Source: Trichoplusia ni
Taxonomy: Eukaryota > Arthropoda > Insecta > Lepidoptera > Noctuidae
DNA length: 64,000 bases
Assembly: GCF_003590095.1 (NCBI RefSeq)
Contig: NC_039479.1
Span: 3,968,001-4,032,000, forward strand
Direction: 5' to 3'
In this document: positions 1 to 9,336 of the stretch, piece by piece
Numbering within the stretch: the first letter of the stretch is position 1
Layout: every line of letters starts with the position of its first letter
Position numbers and translations under genes: made by a program
The notes under the pieces: model-generated
What the model saw: only the letters and a program-made list of their open reading frames with translations
Databases searched by the model: none
Told to the model about the DNA's origin: nothing

Positions 1-100
1 TCCAGAACCACGCGACCGTCTCCTGTACCGTTAGGAAGCTGGGGGAAATTACACTCGAACCATACGCAGAGGCCTTGGTAGTTACCGTTTTTGCTTGCAC
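1..100 (-). CDS. Art8: Methyltransferase exon 5 (cut by window edge)
   Basis: The acceptor TTTCACAG lies at about 101-108. The exon encodes GASKNGNYQGLCVWFECNFP and continues past base 1. The VWFECNFP strand matches the PRMT barrel and leads toward the THW region, which is not visible. Confidence 0.88.
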   Translation of the reverse strand, partial: MQAKTVTTKASAYGSSVISPSFLTVQETVAWFW

Positions 101-2417
101 CTGTGAAAGAAAAAAAAAACTTACTTAGTTAAGAGCAAGAGACCTGATCTGGAACAAATCTTACGTTCTAAAAATAATGTAATCGCGACGACAATCGGTT
201 GATCGGACAGACAAAGAGAGTTTATACTGTAAAATAAACTGTTTCAAGATGTTCGTCCAATATTCGCAGGTACAATCTAATAATTTTAGGAAAAGCTTCA
301 ATGAAAAATTCAGTGTGCAATGGTTAATTATAATTATTCATGACAAGTTAACCACTTTACCATTCCCTTTAATCGCTGTTTAAATTCTCTTAAGGTTGAT
401 CCTTTTATATGTTTCTTCATTGCTACAAGTTTCTGGATGATCAGCGCCCTCTCAAATGGTAATTTCACAAGCAATGCCAAGCTGTGCCTTACTGCAGGCT
501 AATTGAAGTGTTCATTTTTCCAACATGTAATTATTTTCTTAATTACATGTTATAAACATAAATTTATAAAATATATTTTTTGGTGTTTACTATCCATTCA
601 TAATGACATTTTCATTTTTTTTACACACATGACAGTTTATAGGTTTTATTAAAGGCTAGTTTTGAAGTAGTACCTCATTTTGAACCACCACAGGTTGAGT
701 TAACAATATCATTCAGTATTTCTTGTTGGATTAATTCTTTATGATTAACGCTTCCATATGCTTAGATTCTGCAGCAAAAATTTTGCTGCTAATATAGTAC
801 TTATATTAAATTTATTTTATAGCTTACCAACAACATGTCTAAGCTTGAATGAGTTCAAGTCTGCTGTTGTATCTTCTCTCACATTAACCCAGCAAATGGC
901 CACCTCTTCACCAAGCAATTCCTCTGGTTTCACATCTAAGATCTCTGGTTGTCCTTTTTTGGTTAGTCTTAGCTCTTTGGCAAATGATTTCATTTTTACT
1001 CCTTGCACATTGTCCCAGTCATTGTATAGCGATGGTATACTGGACAAATTAAAGGATTCCAATAAGATTAAAAATAATCTTCTTCTGTATAATAGATTTA
1101 ACAGTATTTAAATTTTAACAAACAGATCTCTTTGTGGATGAATTTAATATCTATACCTTTATATTATTATGCTGAAAACTGTTTTTGTTTGAATGTGTGT
1201 GCTAATCTCAAGAACTACTGCTTAGATTAAAAAAAAAAAATTCAGTGTCACAAAGCCTATGCCATATGGTATATCATATACCATTGTGTGTTATAATTTA
1301 TAGGTACAGAGCATCAATGATATATGTTACAACAACAGGGAAGAAGCATGCACTCTAAAACTCCTATCCAAATTAAAAACTCTAAAGTACCTTATAACCA
1401 CACAGACAAAGTCTCATGCAACAACTAGTATTAATACTGACGTCAAAAATAATAACCCACCTACAGGGTGCTACATAAATGGTAGCACTTTCTGGAAACA
1501 GTTCACCACCTTCCTTTAGGAAATTATCACGGGCAAACAGCACAGAATCCAGCATACCCTCATGTAATAGATAAAAGCCCATCCATTCTGATACTATTGC
1601 ATCTACCTTAGGTATTTTAATATCTTCAACCCTCTCATTTATTACCTGAAAATACAAATGGCTTTTAAAATTAGAAATGAAAGTGATTTAATTTATTTAG
1701 CTGGAAAAGAAACAATCATTAAATGATGCAACGGTTTACTCCTTGAACATGAGCTGACGCCGTGGTTTGGTAAAAAAAAAAACAAAAAGGGGAAAAAAAC
1801 GCGCAGTCCATTTTAAAGTTTAATTTAAGATAATTGGGGTTACCTCGCTCATATGATTTTTTTGCAAAAAAAAAATAGTAAAGATTTGGCAGATAAATAA
1901 TATTAAAAGTATTCTGCTCAACAATTTATTTTGACCACAAGCAGCTTTAGAATATATTCCCAATTTGATTCACAAAAATTCAATACAACATTTTTTTTTT
2001 TACTAAACTTTAATTTATAAGATAGTATAAACATAACTTACCTCTATAACATGTTCCCACTTATTTTCCTTTACTACGTCCTTCGCTATATCAGCTATAT
2101 TACTGGCTTCTACAGCATATACTTTTTTCGCACCAGCCTGAGCACAGAATACGGATAATATTCCAGTGCCGCATCCAACATCCAGCACCGTTTTATCTCG
2201 AAAATAAGCCTTGTTGTTGAGAATTGCATTCCTATATATTGTAACTCTAGGTTCATCTTCAAGCATTAACTTATGTACCTAAAATAATGTTTTGTTTAAG
2301 TAATAGAAATAAAAAAAAAATATTAAAATGAAGTGCAGTTTTGATAGTCACCTCTAAATCCCCATAACTTGTAAAGTACTGATCGACACAATCATCCGAA
2401 TCACTATTATCACTCAT
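1..2417 (-). CDS. Art8: Protein arginine N-methyltransferase, Art8/PRMT6-like (5' part; 3' end outside window)
   Basis: The gene transfers methyl groups from S-adenosylmethionine to arginine side chains of proteins. Five exons are visible: 2352-2417, 2042-2278, 1461-1645, 828-1039 and 1-100, with GT-AG borders that keep one frame. The start was chosen at 2417-2415 because it opens a short acidic leader (MSDNSDSDD) just before the conserved core. Motif I (VLDVGCGTG, residues 53-61) and the acidic end of the next strand (VYAVEAS) form the cofactor site. The double-E loop reads SEWMGFYLLHE, with E121 and E130 as the catalytic pair. A beta-barrel stretch follows (APCSIPSLYNDW, later GLCVWFECNFP). 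The THW motif and stop codon lie beyond base 1. From memory, the barrel resembles Drosophila Art8 more than vertebrate PRMT6, so family membership is near certain and the exact orthologue less so. Introns of 727, 421, 396 and 73 bp contain only AT-rich sequence and repeat scraps. The gene is divergent from Mad1. Confidence 0.92.
828..1039 (-). CDS. Art8: Methyltransferase exon 4 (beta-barrel start)
   Basis: I placed the acceptor at TTTGTCCAG|TATACC. It restores the frame from exon 3 and yields APCSIPSLYNDWDNVQGV, as in Art8-type proteins. An upstream AG at TATACAG is also in frame but would add an unlikely hydrophobic stretch (RRLFLILLE). The exon ends in phase 1 at GTTG|GTAAGC. Confidence 0.85.
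1185..1262 (+). repeat. Fragment of Helitron-like element (5' part)
   Basis: The stretch GCTAATCTCAAGAACTACTG followed by an A-rich run and TTCAGTGTCA matches the middle of the better-preserved copy at 60512-60732. Both ends are decayed. Confidence 0.4.
1461..1645 (-). CDS. Art8: Methyltransferase exon 3 (double-E loop)
   Basis: The exon starts after TTTTCAG and ends in phase 2 at TGTAG|GTGGGT. It encodes VDAIVSEWMGFYLLHEGML, which holds both active-site glutamates. Confidence 0.92.
1711..1806 (+). repeat. Short dispersed repeat, copy 1
   Basis: This stretch shares ATTAAATGATGCAAC, ATGAGCTGACGCCGTGG and a trailing ACGCGC with bases 4641-4790. It lies in a methyltransferase intron. The family was not identified; it could be a SINE relic. 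Confidence 0.5.
2042..2278 (-). CDS. Art8: Methyltransferase exon 2 (SAM-binding motif I)
   Basis: This exon encodes residues 23-101 in 237 bp, phase 0 at both ends. It carries the YRNAIL helix and the glycine-rich cofactor loop DVGCGTG. Confidence 0.93.
2352..2417 (-). CDS. Art8: Methyltransferase exon 1
   Basis: This exon encodes residues 1-22 in 66 bp and ends in phase 0 at a GAG|GTGACT donor. The leader is rich in Asp and Ser and is followed by DQYFTSYGDLE, which leads into the PRMT fold. Confidence 0.88.
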
Positions 2418-3124
2418 TGTTTATCTTACAAATAGCTGAAAAGTTGTTTTATTCAATTTTGTATTTTTTAGAAATGTGTATTTTGAAATAGCCTAAAAGC
2501 GGCACTTTATCAATACTGACATTTCTTTACCACATTTTTAAGTGGAAGACCGGGAAAGTGTTACTAGAAAATTAATCTACTTTAGGCCGTTGTTTAGTAT
2601 TACACAAGAAAACTATTTTGTGTGCGTCATTAATTAATGATATATTTTTTTAATTTATTATTGAAGTTTGTTTATAGGTAGAAATTGGTCATTATTTTTA
2701 GTTTTTACTTAAAGGCAATATTTTAATTACTGTGGCTGATGCATGTAGATAAATGGGAATTCATCAGCATCGAATATTTTCCTTTGCATTTTACGTAGGT
2801 ATATTTGTATGCATTTTGTTTTTACGTTTAGCTGATGCTGAATATATAACTTGGTTACAGTTACTTAGTTTAACTATTATAATATTAAATCGACTAAACT
2901 TAAACAACCATTATCGTTCATTCATTTCATATGATTTATTTTTAATCTGTAATTTTTTCTTTGATTATTTTTATTCTGTGATCCCATCTGTCTGTATGTT
3001 TTGTCAAATACGCGTTTACGGCTTACGTTGTTGTGCAGTTTTTGTGAGAATACTCAGGTTTTAATATTGATAATGAATAGTGTTTAAAATAAATATAAGC
3101 AAAAACTTCATTACTTGCATAAAT
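2418..3124. promoter_or_regulatory. Head-to-head intergenic region (divergent methyltransferase/Mad1 promoter)
   Basis: About 707 bp separate the two divergent start codons. The sequence is AT-rich with no recognisable GC island and no clear TATA box at the expected distance from either ATG. A 103-codon frame on the plus strand (2753-3064) is hydrophobic and AT-driven, and I do not regard it as a gene. The spacing suggests shared regulation of two housekeeping genes, which is inference. Confidence 0.5.
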
Positions 3125-3266
3125 ATGGCTAAGGAAGGAGATATGTCTTTGTTTGCTGATGTTTTGGAACCATTTAGACGGGTGATCAATACCGACCCGC
3201 CGAAAGACAAACTGTCTTCTTCTTCTAAACTTAATTTTTCGGATAGTAACCAGTCTCTTAAAGAAG
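3125..3266 (+). CDS. Mad1: Mad1 exon 1
   Basis: This exon encodes residues 1-47 and ends in phase 1 at AAGAAG|GTAATA. It includes the N-terminal FADVLEPFRRV stretch. Confidence 0.88.
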
Positions 3267-6200
3267 GTAATAGTTTTAATGTTGCCTTTTGTATGTATAA
3301 TAATCTGAACTTTATAGGAGACCCTAAATTTGTGGTTTAAAATATTTGCAGGGCTTGGTAACCTATTATCACTTGGTAAAAGAAAGTCTAGTATTGGTAT
3401 GATGAATGATATGTCTACGCCTGAGAAACGTCTTCGAACAGAATCTGGATCGACACCAGCGTCTGCTCCGCCGTCCCCCTGGGAGACTAAACGTCTGAAG
3501 GGTGACTTGATAGCAGCAAGAGCACAGGTAAATAACAAGATGTTACCAATTGTTTAGAAAGTAAAATTGTCCTGTATTCCTTAAGATTCTGTTATTTTCT
3601 ATAACTTCAATCAACTATGTTTTTGTTAATTCATTGTAAACTTTTGTTACATTTGTAAGACATTGAAAATCTATGTAAATATAAAAACTCTCTGCACCTC
3701 TATTTTTTTTCAGATTATACAACTAGAATCTCGCATTAGTCACCAGCACACATTACGGAAGGAGATGCAGATCCTCTTTGATGAGGAGAAGGGCTGTCTT
3801 GTGGAGCAGCACAAGAGAGATGAGCGGAGGCTCTCGGAGATGGAGGACCGACTCCAACTCATCAGGCGAAGGGAGCAGGACCTAAAGGATGATTATAATG
3901 AGGTTAAAAGTCATTTTCTTTATTTCTTGCTATTTACTGCTGGTAAATACATTTGTAAGCAATCATAATATGTAAGCAAATGTAAAAAAATTGGGTTTCG
4001 TCTTTTTAACTGTGACATCACCTAACATTAAAATTGATACTTGCAGACTCATTAGGCATAGAAAAAAATTGTAGATATTTTTGTACTGCATCCAACAAGT
4101 TGTAATTTTTAAGTTGTGTGTGTTTTTAAGAAAGTTGTAGTTTTCAATGTAATCTTGCATCTCTATCCAGGCTGTAAAACAACACAAAGATTCTAAATTA
4201 AAATGGGATCAAGAGAAGATAGAGTTGCAGAAACAGATAGCAGACCTCAAAGATAAGCTACTAGAAGCACATGTGAGCAGCAAGGATCAGCTGTCGGAGA
4301 TGAAGAAGGATATGGATGAGCTTTTACAGGTAGAGTACTTTTATGCTATATGCGTGAATATGATGAGTGATGGACAATAGTTATGTATGAAAAATCTTGA
4401 AAGGAAGTTAGGTATCTAGTGTGTAATATGTTGTTATATTTACCACAAGATGGTTGTTAGATTACTCTTTGACACCTTTTCATTTTTAATCAAAAAATAA
4501 ATAGCTGTATTGTATTGGAAAAACTTATAACATCAGATAGGAACCTAATCTGTGTCTCAAATTGGATCGGATTTGATCCAATTTGAGACACAGATTAGAT
4601 ATTAATTGATAATGTTTTCATAGTAAATATTGTGAGAATGATCAGTTATTAAATGATGCAACTGGTGACTATCGAGATTGGTAACTACGCGTTTTTATCG
4701 AGGTTGCCCAACTAGTTTCGAACCCGACTGGTGTTCTTAATCATGAACTGACGCAGTGGGGTCGACGAGAGACAACGCGCTCAGATCAAAACCTATTATT
4801 AAATGTTTACAATTACTTAAAATCACAGTCACGATATATTTTAACTTTCCAACAGGCTTTAGAAGGTGCTCAATCAGAATCAGAACTTTTGAAAAAAGAA
4901 GTAGCAAGGCTGTCAACTAAGGCAGAACAGTGTTCCACAATGAGGAGTCAGTTAGAAAAGACCATGTTTGAACTGCAGGTTGCTAATAATAGGGTGAAGG
5001 AGCTGGAGTATGAGAAAGATTCATATCATGATTGGCAGCAACAAGTTAAGGTAGGACCTTAAGTATGTCTTTTATTTGTAGTTGCTACATTTGGCAGTAC
5101 ATACAAAAATGATGTTGTAAGTCTGTCCAAAGTTGTGGCTTATGTTGATTGGTCTGTGTTTTAAGTTGATACAAGTCCCTGTTGGTTGAAGTAATTAGAA
5201 GAATTATTTAGGTTTCAGCATTTACTTTTCTCATGGTTTGGCTTCCAGATTTACGTGATTACTTTTTTACTTTGCCTAAACTAACAATACTATAAAATAA
5301 GTCACACCTACTCAAAAGTCTGACCACTTTACAGACAGCACAAAAACGCCTGTCCAACATGGCTGAACTGGAAAAGGAAGTAGGGCGCCTTAGGGCTCAG
5401 GAGCGCTCACTCCGAGATATAGCGGGCAACAAGCTGCTGCTTGAAGAACAGGTGCATGTTCTACAGTCCAGAGTTGATGCCCTGCAGCCTGTGCAAAATG
5501 AACTACATGAAGCTAAGGTAAAGTGTCATCTAATCTTTTTTTTAGCCATCAGTCGATTTCTATGTCTATTGTTTTGTGGTTATCGTCTCAAAAACCGCTA
5601 ATATTTAAACTTTACGTCAAAATTTTGTAGCGAAATCTTTAACAATAGTAATTGCGAACTATTAACGAACTTGATATTCCAAGCAAATGGCAAGTAGCAA
5701 TGTAGCAAATTGCAAGTTTGAATCTTAAAATAATCTAAGGTTAAGAATATTTATTTATTGAAACTTTCACGAACAATTGTGGTACATAAGAATATTCATT
5801 TTATCCATCTATTTTAGACATTCGTTCTTTAGAGCATTTTGTACCAAATGGGATATTTATAGCAAATGGCGAAAATTATAGTAAATAGGATTTCAGCGTT
5901 ATTCGCAACACTTAGATTTTTTTGCACATATCACCCACTTGAAAAATTCCCAATGTTATTATTTGCTGATCACTTGCTACCAGGTGAAGCTGGCCACGTT
6001 GGAGTCGTCCCTGGAGGAGTGGCGCGCGGCGGGTCGCGCTCACGGCGTGTCCTCCGCCCGCGCGCTGGGCGCCGCGCTGGAGGCCGCCTTCAGCAGCCAG
6101 CTCACCGCCGCCGACACCAGCTCCAAGGCGCAGGCCACTGTGGCGCAGCTCACTGAGGTAATGACCATCTGTTTGCTACGAAATCTGGCCGCCGTCCAAC

Positions 6201-9200
6201 GAAGAGCAACGACATCGGAACTGATAAAGAAGAGATATATTAATATTTAGTAGACCAAACATCTATTTATGTCAATTTCACTTGTTTATAGAGTATTTTT
6301 TTAACAACCAGTAGGTATTTCTCGTGTTTTTTCCTTCAATTTCATTAAATTTCTAATAATTGAAACAATTTTCATTTCTCCTAAAACATATTTTTACTTC
6401 ATATCACATAACCACACATCCATTAACCACACATTAACTTTGATCACAGGAAGTAGCAACACTCAAGTTTGAGCGTGACAAGGCGACGACCAAGGTCAAT
6501 GATCTGGCAGCAGTGAAGAAGACCCACGAGAATCTCATACACAGACTGCAGAAGAGACTGTTACTTGTGACTAGGGAGAGAGATAGTTATAGGTACCGTG
6601 TTTTATATCTATGTGTAAATTTCCTTATATTGATTACAATATTTTAAAGAAAAAAATCATAGTCTTGCCATTACCAAACCAACACCAAATGTTGCAACTC
6701 CCAAAAAAAATGTTTAAATTTTTTTACTTGTATTTTGTAGTCTTTTACTTACCAAATTAATTAGGAAAAGATCCAAAAAGAAAGCAAACTACTTCTTGGC
6801 AATGACAGTTGGCGTATGATTGATATGGGTGTATCCTTATCTTACATCAACATGTTAAAGTGATGAAACATGCAGTAATTTATCGTGTTGCCTAAACCGT
6901 CGCCAAGTAAATTCTATACAAATAAATTAAAATAAAAAGTTAAACTTCTTAAATGCCAACAACGGAAAATCAATTACAATTGTTGGTTGGTGTCCCGCAG
7001 AGAGCAGTTGGACTGCTACGAGAAGGAGCTGACAGTGACGATGTGTGGCGAGGCGGGCGCGGGCGGCGCCGCGCTGCTGGCCGCGCGCGTGCAGCAGCTG
7101 GAGAGGGCGCTGCAGGCCTACCGCGACCTGCTGGCCAGCAGCGACCCCGCCGCGCAGCACTCCGGTACGCACCGATACATACATGCTAGCCTATTGGAAG
7201 AGTTTGGAGTGATCAACTGCTTTTGTATCATATTTAACGGGTACTAGTACACATCGCACTAATTTTCACGAATTTCAGGAATTCAATTCAATTTTCATAA
7301 GGAAATATTATGGGAAAATCAAAGGGAAATATTATAATAATATGTGTTAGGTACACAGAACATTATACAGGAAACAATAAGGTCACCAAAAAGACATGTA
7401 GCAATTATTCATGATTTAACCGTATCCTCTACCCAGTGGTGGAGAGCCTCCGCGCGGAGGCGGCCAAGTCCCGCGACGAGGCGGCGGCGCTGCGGCGCGA
7501 GGCCGGCAAGCTGCGCGCGCAGCGGGACACGCTGCAGCTGCAGCTGGAGAGGATCGGGGAGCACGCCGGGACCAAGGTACCGCCTCGGAACAACCTCATG
7601 TGTACACGCTAAGGAAAAGGCACGGAATAGAAGCGGTTTATGAAAAGTTCCTTTAGACTACCTGTGTAGAATACCTATGTCATTTTTACGTGAAAAGAAC
7701 AAACTCCTTTTTATTTCAACAGACTACAGAATTACTAACGTGCATTCACTACCTACTTAAATATGTAACGTATTAAAAATGTTTTTTTTTATTTCAATTA
7801 TTTAAGATTCTACATCTGACTGACAACCCCGCAGCTGAAGCCCACAAACAAGTTCAACTGGACTACGATGCTGCGCAAGAAGAAGTAAGTTTTACTACAG
7901 AGTATTGTGGAAGAGAAACACTTCTCTACATCGTGTAGTGCTGTCTTGCTTCTACAAATAGAATAAGTTTTACTTCTAGAATTGGCGAAAGGCAGCCAGC
8001 CTATCTAGCCAAGTATAATTTTAAGTGCAAATGACATTTCATTTCGAAAAGTCACGTGACCTTGACCTGTCATTTCCCAACATTTGAGTTATTTATAAGC
8101 TAAGCGTTAACGATTGTAGAAATATCACTTGCTAAAGGGGCAGGTATCCTAATATAGCTTTTAGATGGTATATTAACATGATGTAAATGTTATATTCAGA
8201 TCAAAAGACTGAAGGCAGCGCTACGCGACGGAGGTGACTCTAAAGCCTGTCCGGAAGAGATACAACAGTTGAAACAACAATTGGAGAGCAGTAAAATTAA
8301 ACTGAAGAGGTTCGTTAACTAAACCGTTACCGGAAAATTTCGTTTCGAAATCACGAGGCAATATACTATGAAGCCTACCTATGAATATCTATATTACTTA
8401 CTTCGTTGGCTCAGCGATAAAAATTGTGTCTTGGCCTCTGATACGAGAGAGTGCCATTTTACCCGATCCTTCGCCACTTCTCGCGAGTCATCGGCACGAA
8501 GTGCCCGAATTATCCATAGAATGCGTATATTTGAGCGATTGGATCAAAGTTTTCGCTTGGTCATTTGATTATGAGATGTGGTGTCACATGGAATTATTTC
8601 AAGTGTATCATTAATATTGCAGGTTAAAAGAAGAGTTTACGTCTTCCGCTCAAGAATACAGAGATGTCTGTTATATGCTGTTAGGTTATAAAATTGATAG
8701 GACTGGTCACAAAAATTATAGGTAAGTGTATTAAGATATCAAATTGTTTTACTAAAGAAAGCAACTTTCAGCAAAGTTTTGTGACTACTCCGATAAAAAT
8801 AAAATGAAACTTCCTGAATTTCAAAGAACTCGATTTTGTTTGGAAATTGACTGTAATTTCCCTGAACCAAGTTGTTTACTTCCAAATTCGAAACAGCGAT
8901 GTTTCAAATGTCATTCCTTACACGGGAGTCGAACTTAGGATGCGCGACCCCCTTTCTGTGTCAGCTCATCATTTACGATTTCGCTTGAGTCTGAAACTAC
9001 TAGGGCTATCGATAAATAAATATACCGTTCTATAATTTAACTCAAAAAATACTACAAAAATATCAATTATCAGAACTATCATTTTTATTCCGTTCGACCG
9101 TCATCTATTACCTGTCATTTCATTGCAGAATATCAAACATGTACGCAGAATCCTCCGAAGAATACCTGACATTCAACCTAGACGACGACGGCATAGAGAT

Positions 9201-9336
9201 GGTCCACACCGACTACTCGTCCACTCTCGGCGAGCTGGTGGAACTGCACCTACACCAACACCGCTCCATACCGCTGTTCCTGAGCGCTCTCACTATGGAC
9301 CTGTTCACCAAGACTACGATGCAACAAGTCCAATAG
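3125..9336 (+). CDS. Mad1: Mitotic spindle assembly checkpoint protein MAD1, complete, 14 exons
   Basis: Mad1 is a coiled-coil scaffold at unattached kinetochores and nuclear pores that recruits Mad2 and starts the spindle checkpoint. The 14 exons (listed separately) join without frame breaks into 719 residues, almost the length of human MAD1 (718). The start MAKEGDMSLFADVLEPF at 3125 is the first ATG in this frame that opens a plausible protein. Residues about 75-100 carry a basic, Ser/Pro-rich segment (STPEKRLR). Residues about 107-550 are charged heptad-rich coiled coil. The Mad2-interaction motif KILHLTDNP (555-563) spans the exon 10/11 junction. The RLK motif at 618-620 corresponds to the Bub1-binding motif of vertebrates. 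The C-terminal domain (about 600-719) contains CYMLLGYKID and TLGELVELHLHQHRSIPLFLS, as in all Mad1 proteins. The first clear AATAAA after the stop is at 10549; another is at 11950. Introns are 85-526 bp; intron 4 holds a hairpin and a repeat. Confidence 0.97.
3352..3527 (+). CDS. Mad1: Mad1 exon 2
   Basis: This exon encodes residues 48-106, starting after ATTTGCAG and ending in phase 0 at GCACAG|GTAAAT. It contains the basic KRLR and the Ser/Pro-rich linker. An earlier AG at 3316-3317 would break the frame. Confidence 0.93.
3714..3902 (+). CDS. Mad1: Mad1 exon 3
   Basis: This exon encodes residues 107-169 (189 bp, phase 0-0) after a T-rich tract and CAG. The product is coiled coil, including SRISHQHTLRKEMQILFDEE. 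Confidence 0.95.
4171..4329 (+). CDS. Mad1: Mad1 exon 4
   Basis: This exon encodes residues 170-222 (159 bp, phase 0-0). It is strongly charged coiled coil bounded by CTATCCAG and CAG|GTAGAG. Confidence 0.95.
4545..4598. repeat. Perfect inverted repeat with 24-nt arms in Mad1 intron 4
   Basis: Bases 4545-4568 are the exact reverse complement of 4575-4598, with a 6-nt loop (GGATTT). A transcript would fold into a perfect 24-bp stem. Origin and function are unknown. Confidence 0.9.
4641..4795 (+). repeat. Short dispersed repeat, copy 2
   Basis: A longer relative of 1711-1806. It contains ATTAAATGATGCAACTGGT, TTCGAACCC and ATGAACTGACGCAGTGG. The TTCGAACCC core is B-box-like, which hints at tRNA ancestry. 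Confidence 0.5.
4856..5050 (+). CDS. Mad1: Mad1 exon 5
   Basis: This exon encodes residues 223-287 (195 bp, phase 0-0). It is heptad-rich coiled coil ending in HDWQQQVK before GTAGGA. Confidence 0.95.
5335..5517 (+). CDS. Mad1: Mad1 exon 6
   Basis: This exon encodes residues 288-348 (183 bp, phase 0-0). It includes NKLLLEEQVHVLQSR, a segment that recalls the NKLLEEQ part of vertebrate MAD1. Confidence 0.95.
5984..6157 (+). CDS. Mad1: Mad1 exon 7 (GC-rich)
   Basis: This exon encodes residues 349-406 (174 bp, phase 0-0) and is rich in Ala. Third codon positions are nearly all G or C, unlike exons 1-6. Confidence 0.93.
6450..6592 (+). CDS. Mad1: Mad1 exon 8
   Basis: This exon encodes residues 407-454 and ends in phase 2 at TATAG|GTACCG. 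It contains RLQKRLLLVTRERDSYR, a well-conserved Mad1 segment. Confidence 0.95.
7001..7164 (+). CDS. Mad1: Mad1 exon 9 (GC-rich)
   Basis: This exon encodes residues 454-508, starting after CCCGCAG and ending in phase 1 at TCCG|GTACGC. It is GC-rich, with an Ala/Gly run and ARVQQLERALQAYRDLL coiled coil. Confidence 0.93.
7437..7576 (+). CDS. Mad1: Mad1 exon 10 (GC-rich)
   Basis: This exon encodes residues 509-555. Its final Lys is the first residue of the Mad2-interaction motif. The donor is ACCAAG|GTACCG. Confidence 0.93.
7807..7884 (+). CDS. Mad1: Mad1 exon 11 (Mad2-interaction motif)
   Basis: This exon encodes residues 556-581 in 78 bp, starting after a T-rich tract and AAG. It encodes ILHLTDNPAAEAHKQVQ. 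The alignment to the known Mad2-binding motif fixes the unusual AAG acceptor; the donor is GAA|GTAAGT. Confidence 0.93.
8200..8309 (+). CDS. Mad1: Mad1 exon 12
   Basis: This exon encodes residues 582-618 and ends in phase 2 at AAGAG|GTTCGT. It is the helix leading into the C-terminal domain. Confidence 0.93.
8623..8721 (+). CDS. Mad1: Mad1 exon 13
   Basis: This exon encodes residues 618-651 in 99 bp. It completes the RLK motif and encodes EYRDVCYMLLGYKIDRTG of the C-terminal domain. Confidence 0.95.
8905..8985 (-). repeat. Possible SINE fragment in Mad1 intron 13
   Basis: The minus strand reads AAGTTCGACTCCCG, a B-box-like core near GTCGCGCATCC. No A box or A-rich tail is clear, so this is a weak call. 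Confidence 0.25.
9129..9336 (+). CDS. Mad1: Mad1 exon 14 (C-terminal domain and stop)
   Basis: This exon encodes residues 651-719 and ends at TAG 9334-9336. It contains ISNMYAESSEEYLTFNL and the STLGELVELHL segment of the Mad1 C-terminal alpha/beta domain. Confidence 0.97.

Noticed and set aside
1040..1090. Earlier acceptor for methyltransferase exon 4
   Set aside because: It keeps frame but inserts RRLFLILLE where related enzymes go directly from APC to a SxPS stretch.
2753..3064. 103-codon plus-strand frame before Mad1
   Set aside because: Its composition is AT-driven Phe/Ile/Leu/Tyr with no domain, and it lies in the expected promoter and 5' UTR.
3310..3351. Alternative acceptor TTTATAG for Mad1 exon 2
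   Set aside because: Using it would put the TAA at about 3338 in frame; the TTTGCAG at 3345-3351 restores the Mad1 frame.
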